The position numbers and the translations under genes are program-made. Under the pieces are notes generated by a model. It was not told where the DNA came from. It was given only the letters and a program-made list of their open reading frames with translations, and ran no database searches. Shown here piece by piece: positions 12,200 through 24,496 of a stretch of DNA of 64,000 nt (positions within the stretch are counted from its first letter, which is position 1; every line of letters starts with the position of its first letter). The stretch covers positions 2,852,001-2,916,000 of the forward strand of contig JAGKQI010000098.1 of assembly GCA_018806915.1 (NCBI GenBank), given 5' to 3'. Source of the stretch: Phytophthora colocasiae. Taxonomy: Eukaryota > Oomycota > Peronosporomycetes > Peronosporales > Peronosporaceae.

Positions 12200-13059
12200 T
12201 CAACGACTTGCTACACTATTGAATGCTCTTGTAAACTTTGACCTATAGGCTCCAAGGCGGACCCCACAGCTCCGAAGGACTTGGTGTCGTTGGTGGGTTC
12301 CTCGAGACGGCGTGAGAGATTCGAAATAAATATACGAGGTGAAGTACGCAAGCCAGGAAACATTATATTTTGAGCAGTTTTCCACGTTTGCTTTTTCGGT
12401 CTGTTTCTTTCTTCATTCCGCAATTCGTCATACGACGGCGTAAGTGTTTCTTGCCGGACAGGTTGTACGATCTGCCTTCTCCGTTCACCACACTGCATAA
12501 AAGAATCAAGCGCCAAGATCTGATGAATCGCAAAGCCAACAACACGAACATTGACTTCTTTGTCATAAAAGAAATACTGTGAGAGTTCTGCAAACCGGAA
12601 GATACTGGACTCGCGTAGGACGAATGCATAGGAAGTCAACCAAGCCGTCGCAGAGACGTACCTGATCGGCAACCTCTATTCGCGTCAGTTGAAAGGCCAT
12701 CCTCTCTGCAATATCGACGTCAAGGACTTGTACCAAGTATGTCGGAGTCTTGTCACTGGCGTTCCGTTCCGGGAAAAGTCTGTAAAGGTTTTGAAAACGC
12801 AAGATTCGAAGGGTGAAGACGGAGATAGAAAGCCAACAGCAGGACTGTAAGACTGAAGGACGTTCCTGTCAGCTCTTCTTCCGTTGCTAAGGATAGGTTC
12901 CAGAAACGACTGATGACGCAGAAGATCAAGAGCAAAACCATAAAGGAATCGGCGGATGAATTCTGCAAGATACGCAGGGGTCTCGTCCGCTTGCCTCAAC
13001 GTTGGTTCCAATCCGCTGTGACCTCCGGTCGTACGTTCTTGACAAGTTGAAGTTACCAA
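12200..13059 (-). pseudogene. Unrecognised degenerate coding-like region, unit 2
   Basis: This copy of the region at 5710-6571 has small indels that shift the same pieces between frames. The family is not recognised. Confidence 0.35.
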
Positions 13060-14459
13060 GGCTCTTAGTTACGAGACTGTGAATGTTCGCTCAGATGTTT
13101 GACTCGGTCCCAGTTGAACTAAAAGGTCTTGTCATTGTGGAGCTGCGTGTGACGATTCTGCGGACAAAAGAGGGTGATATAAGTTAGGCACCAAATGTTC
13201 TACAGGATTCTACAGGGCATCGAGGGGTGGAACAAGGAAACGTCGCTGACATCGACATATATCTCGACAAGCTGGTTGAATTATCCTCTCTTCTAACCAG
13301 TTTAGTGTATAACCGAGTCTGAAGTAATCGAGTCTTTAAACTCAAGTAAAGTAGAGCGGTCGAATTCTAGAGTGTTCAACACGACCAGGGACCGATTAAC
13401 ACGTTGTGTTTGATGTCATATCCTCGTGAACTTCAGCAATTCACTTGTGTCAGTAATTGGATGTGCGAGAGTATCGTATATTTTGCGAGATAGCTCGCGC
13501 CATTGCAAAAGCAATTTGCTTTAGCTTTACCAACAATAAACGTACACGCACAGCTGCTGCTTGTATCATAGTTCGCTTGAGCGACGACGAACGACATGAA
13601 TTTGTACTATGGAGTAATTGACACGTCGGTTTCTCTGGTTTCTTGACGACGGGTAAGTACTTGTCTCTTTAGCGATGCTTCGGATGTAGGCTGGTTTGAA
13701 AATTTCTGAAGTCCAAGATTTCGACCAAAAATACATGGCTGAGCAATTGTACCGTTTAATCCGCTGCGTGAGTGGAACATTCGCTGGCAGTCGATCAATT
13801 ATACTATCATTGAAATGCGGCGGCCAAGCCGCGTGTGATCAGCAAAACTTTGCTACTTTGATCAAAGCCGTTCAGGGTGTATTGCGATCACCACAGTCAT
13901 TATGTCTTTGCTCCCAAATTAAAACACGTCAAGGGTAAACTTCTATGTCGCTGGACGATGTATTTATGATACATTGTAAAAGTATGAGCCGGGGATAACT
14001 ATCTTATGGGACGTCAAAATATCGTGCAGGGTTGGTAACCATGTTTCCACCATCTCTTTGAAGCATGTCGGGGCTGTAAATTGTGCTGGCCTTATCCCTA
14101 CGTGTCAGCAGCACGCCCACTTCGCAACTTAAAGAAAAGCGGTTTATTTGGCTACACTTACTGAAGTTAAGGCTACACATTGTTTGAATTAGGTGCCGGA
14201 GTGTTCTGCGAAACTTGACAACGTAAAACAGTTAGCAGTCGAATTGGGGTACCTACTGATGCTAGAAATTTGATAAAACGTCCTATGTATTGCGACTCAT
14301 TGTGGTTCACAAGACTAACGGGAGTAATCACTATTGTCGATCACATGTTTGGTCACGTCGCTACCAACATGTTCGACCACATGAACAAATCGCTTGGTCA
14401 TGTAGAGAGTCAATGAACGTTTTTTATCTAAGTAGTTTAGCTCCTATGATTATACCGAT

Positions 14460-14805
14460 TCAATCGCGTTTTTCTTCTTCTTCATAGTCAAGTCAAGTGT
14501 CGTAAAACATTCCAAAATCATCGCCCGAGAGGTCCGAGCTGGTGTCGTCGTCAGAACTTCGTTCTTAGAAACAATGTCGGAATCACTATCAGAGTCTTCA
14601 TTATCTTGTGTATCGGGTAAGAAACCGCCCTCGAAAAGCGTAAATTTGGACCGCGCAGGAGCTACGGCATATTCTGTGATAATACTTCCTTGTACCGTGT
14701 TTTCACGTGCGATTTCCTCAATTATGCGAACCAATCGATCAAGGTTTGGATGCGGTGTCATTCTTGCGTTAAAGTCACGATGAAACCTCTCGAGAAGATT
14801 GTTGG
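14460..14805 (-). pseudogene. MULE transposase C-terminal fragment, unit 2
   Basis: Same fragment, cut at 14805/14806. A homopolymer change at the Lys-rich end shifts the final residues. Confidence 0.78.
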
Positions 14806-17032
14806 GAAAACCAACGTACTTCTTTTGACAAATTGATAATGGCGAATATGGATGATTACTATTCTGGTAGGGAGCAAGCGGTGAAAGACTGGATGGGGAC
14901 GCAGGAAGACTCAGAGATAGAAATTGCTGAAGATGCCGACGATACAGTCGTGATCGATCCCTTTGCAAGTGCAGAGCTTGACACCAATTGGACTGATGGT
15001 AGTGGTGGAGCAAATGATTTCTGTAACGAGGGAGATCCAAATTCAGAACCTTCACAAACAGATGGTCTTAACCCAGCAAGATTCACAGGGATACAACGCC
15101 TTCTCAACACTCTGAAAACGTCATTCAAGCTTTCTGTGACAATAACATGCTTTCGGGTATTGCATATCATACAGCTTCAGAATTTGCCCGGTTGAACCGC
15201 TTAGCTGAATCCGGAAATGCCACCAATGCGGAACCGTTCTACCATTCAATTGTTTTTTTACGCAAATGGGTCAAGGACGATAAAACAGACAGCGCGCTAG
15301 TACCCAATAGCACGCATGGCGAATTGTTGGAACAGCCAACACAAGTTGTCGAACTTCTGCGAGACGCTTTGTGCCCTGAAAATGTGATATGGAGCAAGGC
15401 CAAAAGTGTGCAGTCAAACGTCGGTGCCTTTCCTAGTTTGGCCACTCTTTCCCGGGCGTTTACGCTTAATCCTCTTCAACACACTGCGTTCTGCAAAATT
15501 GGAATCGCGCTTTTAACAAGATGGCTACGAACGGATCCTACAGAGGGGAGATACACGGGAGACGACTTTTCGACAAAGCTTTCACGCGAATAACTTCTTT
15601 TCTTCTTTGGGTGGTGCTGGTGGGACTAGAAAGAGCCGCGTTATCGACGCTGTAACCAAATTTTGTTGTGCGTGGAAGAGACCATCATGTGTATTGAAAG
15701 CCGCCCTAACGGGCAAAGCTGCCACTCTAATCCAAGGAAGAACCCTGCTAGTTTCATTCTTTCCTTGGAGCGGGCGAAAACAGTCGACTTCGTTGCTATC
15801 GAAATGCTTGTAATCGATGAGGTGTCAATGCTGACCAAGACAGATTGGCTAAAACTGGATCGGCTGCTTCGGAAGTATAAACACGTCTCGAATGTAACGT
15901 TTGGTGGGTTGCATATTGTGCTTGTCAGAGATTTCCTTCAGCTGCCTCCGATCGGCTCCGATCCAATATTAATTGACCCCAGAGCTAAGGCAAAATATTC
16001 TACCGCTGATATCGCTGGATTTTTGCTATGGCGCCGCTTTGACACTGTGATTATACTTGATGAGTCGGTGAGCTTTCGCGACGATCCAGAGTGGGGAGAG
16101 GACTGTCAAGGGCTAGGGTGGGGCGATGGACACAAACATTCATTGATATTATCAACTCGCGGCTAGTACGCAAAGACGAATCAACAACGTGGAGTGCAGA
16201 AACAGTTTTTGTTACGCCAGGATAACACATCACGAACAGCAATCAATAACGCTTTCGTGAAAGAAACTGCCAAACACTTAATTCGCGGTCAATATCCGCT
16301 TCGACTTGTAGTTAATTTTAAAGACAGTCTTGCTGGTCTCAGTCGCCATGATACAAACTATATCATGGGCTTGCCTGATACACGCTTCGGTCGAATGGCA
16401 CCCTTTATCGATCTTGTAGATGGTATGCCTGTTCAGGTTACGCAGAACGTCAGACCGACGAAAGGACATTGGGCTCGTTAGAGCACGTTCAGTTTCCACG
16501 CAGCACCCAGTTTGAACTAATCCGTGATAGCGCCACTGGGATCACGGTACGCGTACCGAGTAAACCGCCGTTGTATGCCCTTCTCCGAATTGATAGAGGT
16601 CATGATGCATTGGCAATCGATAACACTGTTGAACCCAACATTTTCCCCGTTTTTTTTTTACACGGCCGCATACACAAAAACTACAATTTCGCTTCCGCGA
16701 TCACCTGATGGAGAGCGTGGGTCTATTTCAGTAAAGCTGCAGCAACTTCCTATTGTTCCTGGAGTCGGATCTACTATATACAAAGTGCAAGGAGAGACTT
16801 TACATTCCACGGTGGTCGTAGAATGGCAGTCTCCTGTTGGTATTGTGAACAAACCACAACAAAAGTACCTTCTTGTCTCTCGTGTAGATTTGCTTTTGCA
16901 ACTCTAGCGCCATTCACACCAGTATTGGCGCAATGGTCGAAACCTCCTACAGCAGCCTTAGCAGAAGAAACCCGGTTACAGGCTCTTTCAGTAAATACGT
17001 TAGCCCAGCTACACAGAGAATATAATCTTTAA
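14806..17032 (+). pseudogene. Pif1-type helicase pseudogene, unit 3
   Basis: This copy has the same blocks and the same lesions, including the P-loop Arg. Here the stretch 15147-15593 is open from MLSGIAYHT through the NPLQHTAF block. That shows the region upstream of the P-loop best, including RWLRTDPTEG. Confidence 0.8.
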
Positions 17033-17283
17033 TCAACATTTCTTTTATAATGATCGAACAGCGAAACCATCCCGGGCTCATCGCCCGGGTCCTCAATTAA
17101 TTTTTAATGTCTACAATCCAGAAAATCGCACACGTTCCACAATAGGCCAAATTCCTATTTTTCGGTCGATTTTTTTCTTGCTTCGAGCATTGTATCTTGG
17201 CCTTGCAATAGCTGCTAAGAACATTATTTTGCCGATATATCGTTTGCTTGAGGTCGAATGGTACGGTAAACTTTCGTCGGATG

Positions 17284-18307
17284 TCAAATAGTACTTTTGT
17301 ACCTAGTAGAGATTAAACCATTTTTCGTCAATGCGAATGGCGTTGTGCTCATTGAGAGGCGTTTTTCCTTGCGTCGTATGGGGTTTGTACTCCTGAGCTG
17401 ATCAACCCTGTCCCCTCCATTCACGAACAAGTTGTAGGCAGCCACCATTGTAGGTACATGGAAGTTTTCGACGTAGTACTTGATTACCGGTCCAGCGTTA
17501 AAGCGGGGCAAGATTACGGCACAGGTGAAGTGCTTCTCGTGAGTTACCAGCAAGTACATGTTGCGACAACGTTCTTGCTAAGTCATTAGTATAGAAAATC
17601 ACCATCAGTTTGTCGCAAAAACCGATGTACCCAGCATTGGCAGCAATAGTCATCCTGCACCATGCACGACGTCTGCTGATGCGATGGCATTTTCTTCTGG
17701 AGACGCTTGTGCTTCTCTTGAAGCTTCTCCCTACCCTCTGGCACGTCCACCGCCGCGACCAACATCCATTCTCGATTTGGACGCTTCAAGCTCCATCGCG
17801 TTCCACTTGCAATGTAGAGAGATACGCACCGTACCTAATAGACGTATTTCGCCGTCAGTAAATGATAGTAGAGTCCTTTGCCAGCAAGTTGTGTCGAGTA
17901 TAAAAGTTGTCGGAAACGAGAAGACGATGTTCATTAGGTGCTGGATGAGCCTTCGTCATGTGACCACACATGGCTACTTACAGTTTGCTGGAGTCTTCGT
18001 TTTATTGTGCTGTCTCTGGTGCGTGGATCTGGAATCGAGCATGGATGCTTTCAAAACGATTCCTCGACATCGTTGAGCCGAAGTCCGGTTGGCCCATAAA
18101 CAACTTGGTATACCACAGTTCCTTCATTTGAGTCACTGGGTTGAAGCTCATCGCAATTACTAGACTGATGTAGGCATTTAGCTCGCTTCTTGCTTCCCCT
18201 TCTCTTTCAGCATTTTTTTTGTCCAGAGAAGCAAGGAGTCGCAAAACTCGCGAGTAAAAAAAGAGAAAACAGCCGAGTTCATCACGCTCCTTGAATGCCG
18301 CTGTCAC
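17284..18307 (-). pseudogene. piggyBac-type transposase pseudogene, unit 3
   Basis: This copy has the same blocks as the others. It carries an extra codon from the 3-base insertion near 17883, inside the DNFYT region. Its N-terminal block is open for about 100 codons up to 18307. Confidence 0.78.
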
Positions 18308-18691
18308 CTCACAATATACAGCCCACTGTCTCGGATCAGGTTGTCTACGTATGCATTGCCTGTGCGCTACCCTGCTCGTTGGACGTGTCCTTTTTTACCC
18401 TCCAGTATTCTGTTGGGCTAACTACACAACCGACTACCGTACGGTTAACGATCAGGCTCAATTATGTCGGTCATAATGCCCTTTTTATCAGTGGTAATGG
18501 AAAATGCACGCAGCGTGAACCATTAAGGCCTTTTCCATCTTTTACAGTAGCCGCATACAAAACTTTGCCCAGCGTTTCTATTTTATATGACCGATGAGAC
18601 CTCAAGTATGCGGGGATGCAGACAGCAAATTACTTTTTCAGAAACGATGGAGAAATATTTGGCAACCTATACAAACATCTTTTTATCTGGA

Positions 18692-19550
18692 TCAACGACT
18701 TGCTACACTATTGAATGCTCTTGTAAACTTTGACCTATAGGCTCCAAGGCGGACCCCACAGCTCCGAAGGACTTGGTGTCGTTGGTGGGTTCCTCGAGAC
18801 GGCGTGAGAGATTCGAAATAAATATACGAGGTGAAGTACGCAAGCCAGGAAACATTATATTTTGAGCAGTTTTCCACGTTTGCTTTTTCGGTCTGTTTCT
18901 TTCTTCATTCCGCAATTCGTCATACGACGGCGTAAGTGTTTCTTGCCGGACAGGTTGTACGATCTGCCTTCTCCGTTCACCACACTGCATAAAAGAATCA
19001 AGCGCCAAGATCTGATGAATCGCAAAGCCAACAACACGAACATTGACTTCTTTGTCATAAAAGAAATACTGTGAGAGTTCTGCAAACCGGAAGATACTGG
19101 ACTCGCGTAGGACGAATGCATAGGAAGTCAACCAAGCCGTCGCAGAGACGTACCTGATCGGCAACCTCTATTCGCGTCAGTTGAAAGGCCATCCTCTCTG
19201 CAATATCGACGTCAAGGACTTGTACCAAGTATGTCGGAGTCTTGTCACTGGCGTTCCGTTCCGGGAAAAGTCTGTAAAGGTTTTGAAAACGCAAGATTCG
19301 AAGGGTGAAGACGGAGATAGAAAGCCAACAGCAGGACTGTAAGACTGAAGGACGTTCCTGTCAGCTCTTCTTCCGTTGCTAAGGATAGGTTCCAGAAACG
19401 ACTGATGACGCAGAAGATCAAGAGCAAAACCATAAAGGAATCGGCGGATGAATTCTGCAAGATACGCAGGGGTCTCGTCCGCTTGCCTCAACGTTGGTTC
19501 CAATCCGCTGTGACCTCCGGTCGTACGTTCTGACAAGTTGAAGTTACCAA
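18692..19550 (-). pseudogene. Unrecognised degenerate coding-like region, unit 3
   Basis: This is the third full copy of the same region. A missing T near 19530 removes the upstream part of the frame that is open in the other copies. Confidence 0.35.
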
Positions 19551-20951
19551 GGCTCTTAGTTACGAGACTGTGAATGTTCGCTCAGATGTTTGACTCGGTC
19601 CCAGTTGAACTAAAAGGTCTTGTCATTGTGGAGCTGCGTGTGACGATTCTGCGGACAAAAGAGGGTGATATAAGTTAGGCACCAAATGTTCTACAGGATT
19701 CTACAGGGCATCGAGGGGTGGAACAAGGAAACGTCGCTGACATCGACATATATCTCGACAAGCTGGTTGAATTATCCTCTCTTCTAACCAGTTTAGTGTA
19801 TAACCGAGTCTGAAGTAATCGAGTCTTTAAACTCAAGTAAAGTAGAGCGGTCGAATTCTAGAGTGTTCAACACGACCAGGAACCGATTAACACGTTGTGT
19901 TTGATGTCATATCCTCGTGAACTTCAGCAATTCACTTGTGTCAGTAATTGGATGTGCGAGAGTATCGTATATTTTGCGAGATAGCTCGCGCCATTGCAAA
20001 AGCAATTTGCTTTAGCTTTACCAACAATAAACGTACACGCACAGCTGCTGCTTGTATCATAGTTCGCTTGAGCGACGACGAACGACATGAATTTGTACTA
20101 TGGAGTAATTGACACGTCGGTTTCTCTGGTTTCTTGACGACGGGTAAGTACTTGTCTCTTTAGCGATGCTTCGGATGTAGGCTGGTTTGAAAATTTCTGA
20201 AGTCCAAGATTTCGACCAAAAATACATGGCTGAGCAATTGTACCGTTTAATCCGCTGCGTGAGTGGAACATTCGCTGGCAGTCGATCAATTATACTATCA
20301 TTGAAATGCGGCGGCCAAGCCGCGTGTGATCAGCAAAACTTTGCTACTTTGATCAAAGCCGTTCAGGGTGTATTGCGATCACCACAGTCATTATGTCTTT
20401 GCTCCCAAATTAAAACACGTCAAGGGTAAACTTCTATGTCGCTGGACGATGTATTTATGATACATTGTAAAGTATGAGCCGGGGATAACTATCTTATGGG
20501 ACGTCAAAATATCGTGCAGGGTTGGTAACCATGTTTCCACCATCTCTTTGAAGCATGTCGGGGCTGTAAATTGTGCTGGCCTTATCCCTACGTGTCAGCA
20601 GCACGCCCACTTCAACAACTTAAAGAAAAGCGGTTTATTTGGCTACACTTACTGAAGTTAAGGCTACACATTGTTTGAATTAGGTGCCGGAGTGTTCTGC
20701 GAAACTTGACAACGTAAAACAGTTAGCAGTCGAATTGGGGTACCTACTGATGCTAGAAATTTGATAAAACGTCCTATGTATTGCGACTCATTGTGGTTCA
20801 CAAGACTAACGGGAGTAATCACTATTGTCGATCACATGTTTGGTCACGTCGCTACCAACATGTTCGACCACATGAACAAATCGCTTGGTCATGTAGAGAG
20901 TCAATGAACTTTTTTTTATCTAAGTAGTTTAGCTCCTATGATTATACCGAT

Positions 20952-22407
20952 TCAATCGCGTTTTTTCTTCTTCTTCATAGTCAAGTCAAGTGTCGTAAAA
21001 CATTCCAAAATCATCGCCCGAGAGGTCCGAGCTGGTATCGTCGTCAGAACTTCGTTCTTAGAAACAATGTCGGAATCACTATCAGAGTCTTCATTATCTT
21101 GTGTATCGGGTAAGAAACCGCCCTCGAAAAGCGTAAATTTGGACCGCGCAGGAGCTACGGCATATTCTGTGATAATACTTCCTTGTACCGTGTTTTCACG
21201 TGCGATTTCCTCAATTATGCGAACCAATCGATCAAGGTTTGGATGCGGTGTCATTCTTGCGTTAAAGTCACGATGAAACCTCTCGAGAAGATTGTTGGTT
21301 CGATTTACTATTTGCCTCTGCGCTCCGCGGATATTTCAGAGATCCGGCGGATACATGTCCACCTAAGTCCTAAACAAATATCTCCAAAACTGTTTTAGCT
21401 TATTCTGAGAGTATGGTTGATCCTTCGCATCAAATCTAGACTTGATCTTGGCCTTTATCCACGCAACACCTTGTCCAACAATTTTGCCCGGCGGGATAAC
21501 TGTGAGCATATCTAGAACCCCAAAAGCCATAGCCACACCTACTTCGCCACCCGGAAGCGCATACTCTTTCATTTTCTGTCTACACTTCTGTTTGAAATGA
21601 AACAAGCATCCAATTAGGCATGTAGACGGATCCTGGATGGCGTTAATAAGAGCAGCTTCAAAAGCACAAACACGTCCACAGAATTAGGCTGCTTTCCCAA
21701 CATGAATTCAATGCACTTCAGAATTTTCACGTACAAACCCTCCGTTTTGTTCGTTGCAAGCGAGAAAAATATTGGCAAAAAAAATCAGTCAGTGGATCGT
21801 ACATCATTAACGTGACGAACTTGTGATACGCTTTCGGTACAGGCTTCTCTGTCTTAACCTTGTTGCCGCCATGCCAAGTGTAATGAAATTACAGAAACCC
21901 AACCAGATCATTCGTGACTTAGCAGGGCTTTCCAGCAAAACTAAAATGTTTGAGCCGTACGATGATGCTCTGGCGTTGAAGACACGATTGGGTACTTGCT
22001 TGTGTGGAAGCCCTCGTGCATCACGAGTGGAAGCCGAATAAAACTTTGTATAGATTGCAGCCATATTGCCATAACTGCCATGCCCTTTTCTATCAGTCCA
22101 TCGACGAAAGCCTTCATCTCCTCTGTTATATCGACACAGTCGAACGCGTCACTGGCTTGAGTACCAGGCCCTCCACTACGACAAGTATGCGGAACCATTT
22201 TGTCGACACCAAATGTGTCTCCACATAGAAAACAAGAGAACCGAGGCATTTTTTTGGTGCTCTGTAACAACTACATCGGTACGTGATTTTGACCGATGAG
22301 GTATTTGCAAGTGTGTACTCGTAGCCTTGATAATATCGATTCGTGTCTCCATCCATTCCCTGTCTCCATCTATTCCCAGCAAAACGCCTCCTTCGACGTG
22401 TAGCCAT
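20952..22407 (-). pseudogene. MULE (Mutator-like) transposase pseudogene
   Basis: Minus-strand translation across several frames gives a Mutator-like transposase. In order there is a Cys/His-rich N-terminal part (RYYQGYEYTL, then CSCYRAPKKC and MVPHTC), a core with YHKFVTLMMYDPLTDFF and a CAFEAALINA block, GCLFHFKQKCRQKMKEYA, GVLDMLTVIPPGKIV, FWRYLFRT, and the C-terminal NRTNNLLERFHRDFN block. The reading crosses 21298 without a break, so the last array unit is physically continuous with this gene. In-frame stops after FWRYLFRT and after VDMYPPDL and several frameshifts make it inactive. The C-terminal 345 bases are the part duplicated in every array unit. Confidence 0.8.
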
Positions 22408-22542
22408 TTCGAAGGGTCGGCGACCGTAAAGTTGGCTACAACACAGATGGGTCGAAGCCCTTTGAATAAGCTCTGCTATTGGCCAAAAATAAACCTTTAA
22501 TCTGCGAGATCCAAAAGACGGTAGTGTTTACGCAACCCTTCG

Positions 22543-22573
22543 ACTCGATGGTAGCATTTTGCTACCTTCGAGT
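22543..22573. other. Imperfect hairpin
   Basis: The arms actcga-t-ggtagc and gctacc-t-tcgagt pair around the loop atttt (12 paired bases with one T/T mismatch). It lies just beyond the MULE and may be part of its terminal region, but the other end was not found. Confidence 0.45.
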
Positions 22574-22636
22574 GGGTACAAACATCATCCACTTTTGCAA
22601 AGACTGTCGTTGGCAGCAAAATGGATCCATGTACGC

Positions 22637-22654
22637 GAAAGGGTTAACCCTTTC
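22637..22654. other. Perfect 18-base palindrome
   Basis: The sequence gaaagggttaaccctttc is its own reverse complement, with ttaa at the centre. Its role is unknown. Confidence 0.5.
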
Positions 22655-22759
22655 ACTACCTTAGCCTGGTTAGACCTTCAACAGCAGTCTGCAAGTTCAT
22701 AGGAGCCACAACCGTGGCGGTGGGGGGGGGCTCCAGAATATTATATGAACTTCCAGTAT

Positions 22760-23030
22760 TTACTCAATATTGTGGCGACCTACGAACACATTGCCACCCA
22801 CAATATCTTCGTCAACAAAAAAGGAAAACCAGACCAGTACATCACCCGTCATTTCCAGCGAATCACCCAGGGGGTCTTTCACATTGATGTGTCGATTCGG
22901 GACTGCAGATGTATATTCATCAACCGCGCAAAACAATTCTGCAATATTACGGAGATGTCCCAGCTTACCGCACTGCGCACATCCGCCGCGGCAGCAACGG
23001 TGCTGCCCGTCACATTTTCTTCGAGCAGTA
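22760..23030 (-). pseudogene. Possible zinc-knuckle fragment of a retroelement
   Basis: A minus-strand frame contains CAQCGKLGHLRN after a Cys/His-rich start, resembling a CX2CX4H zinc knuckle as in retroelement Gag. No further retroelement domains surround it. It could be chance. Confidence 0.3.
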
Positions 23031-23099
23031 GTGTAGTGTCTGCTTTTTTTTTATTTTTTATATGACTCAGTCTGATATAATATAAACCAAATCAGAAAT

Positions 23100-24496
23100 G
23101 TCTCTATTTTCACTTTCTTCTTCAACTAGGACTCAAAAGTATGTCGATTGTAGTAGTACACACGTTCTTTGGCTGTATAAGTCTCTTATCACTCATCCTC
23201 TTAGACATTTTGTTGCTGTTGTACATCCTTTTTTCTTTCGGTAGGTCTTCATGGACATTTTCCTCTATAGCGGGCTAGAGTTAGTATGTACACTTGCTCC
23301 GCGACGTAGCGAGTGACTTGCCACTCGTGCGGTCGTTTCGGGGGCATTTGCGCGGCTGGTCACTTCTATGCCCACGAATCACCTTCGGTGAATGTATGTT
23401 TTCCCTCTCGTTGTCGTAAGTTCTCTCAATTCACGATAGCCTTCTTCTGACTGTATGCTCTCTTTCCCAGCAGGCATAGGACAGCTAATTGGATGGTCAC
23501 ACCCGGAATTACGCAACTTACTTCATCTCGTCCGGTACATCCTTCGGTTGGATGAAGCTGGCATCTTTCATTCCGTTGGCCGCCAAGCGAGTCATTGCTA
23601 TTAACCAATAGCATCTTTTCTTTCTTTATTTATTTTTCCTTAAACTGATATACAATTCCACGCAATACTCCCGCTAAAGATGGCAGCATCCCAACCGGAT
23701 CATTATCAGTGTTGAGCACAGAAATGCCCAGTGCATATATTTATGTCTTTGCAGTTGGTAACTTAAATAAATGCAATTTCCCAAACCTTTTCCGCATTTT
23801 GCTTTCTGCTCTCCCTCTCTATTCTACCTCCCAACTACGCAAGCGCGGTCCGACGGGGGGGGGGGGGGGGGGGGCAAAACACGCTGCCCGTATTCCCTCA
23901 GGCGACGGTAGCCTGGCCTAGGCCACTGTGGGCTTTGTCTCTTTGGCATCCAACGGACTACCAATAGCTCATTAGGGGCACTGTGGTGCAAAAAGGAAAG
24001 TTATCCAGCAACTCGTGGTGGCCCAGTCTATGATCACAGCACCCTTTAGTGGTGGTAGGGGAGAGAGTTTGTCGTGGCATGACGACTTCTTGGAAGCGAG
24101 GGGCACTTCAGAGGACGAGACGAGCTGCAGACTTGAGAGGTAGAAGCAAAGAAGCAAAGTGATATTGAGAGTTAAGAGTGAGAGCACGACCTGCCAGCCA
24201 CTCATGTAGTAAGTGTCTAGAAACTAACGTAATTAACCTTTTTTACAGTATAGTCACTTAAGAGAGATGTGACATGTGAGCTGTTACTTCACACTCCCCC
24301 TACAGCGGAAACTTGTTATTTGTCCGTGAGGGACGGGAATGTATATAGGTTGTTTACGTTGAAATTACTCCAACATAGAGTTCAAAAATTAAGGTTGCTG
24401 CTCAAATATTTATACCTTTTGGTAAAGTTTTGACGACCTGATTTTGGCTTTTTTTCAGTAGTGCTCTAGAGTATTGCAACTTCTGGCTTGAATGCC
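23100..24496. other. Stretch without recognisable gene
   Basis: Only short frames are seen. The stretch holds a run of 20 G at 23855-23874. The piece near 24190-24340, with an AT-rich part followed by cttcacactccccctaca, has the look of an LTR remnant, but no partner was found. Confidence 0.4.
23855..23874. repeat. Run of 20 G
   Basis: Uninterrupted poly-G in an AT-rich stretch. A shorter run of nine G lies at 22722-22730. Length is likely to vary between reads. Confidence 0.8.

Larger units (their letters stand above)
8318..14805. repeat. Array unit 2 (6488 bp)
   Basis: This is the second complete unit. It carries aagccctctgtg near 8640, where the other copies have aagctttctgtg. Confidence 0.93.
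1..21298. repeat. Tandem array of a 6.49 kb composite transposon unit
   Basis: The same sequence recurs with a period of about 6490 bases. The motif gtctcgtccgcttgcc recurs at 1, 6492, 12980 and 19472. Copies are nearly identical and differ by scattered single-base changes and small indels. The natural unit ends are set by the right edge, where the last copy leaves the repeat at 21298 and continues into MULE transposase coding sequence. Full units are 1824-8317, 8318-14805 and 14806-21298, preceded by a partial unit at 1-1823. The left end of the array lies outside the window. Each unit contains parts of three unrelated transposons, all broken, so the array looks like a tandem segmental duplication, not a mobile element. 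Confidence 0.96.
14806..21298. repeat. Array unit 3 (6493 bp), continuous with native MULE
   Basis: This is the last complete unit. It has a private 3-base insertion near 17883 (ccagcaagttg against ccaagttg), private substitutions near 19881 and 21037, and cttcaacaact at 20611. At 21298 it passes into unique MULE sequence, so its right end is the ancestral, unrearranged side of the duplication. Confidence 0.93.
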
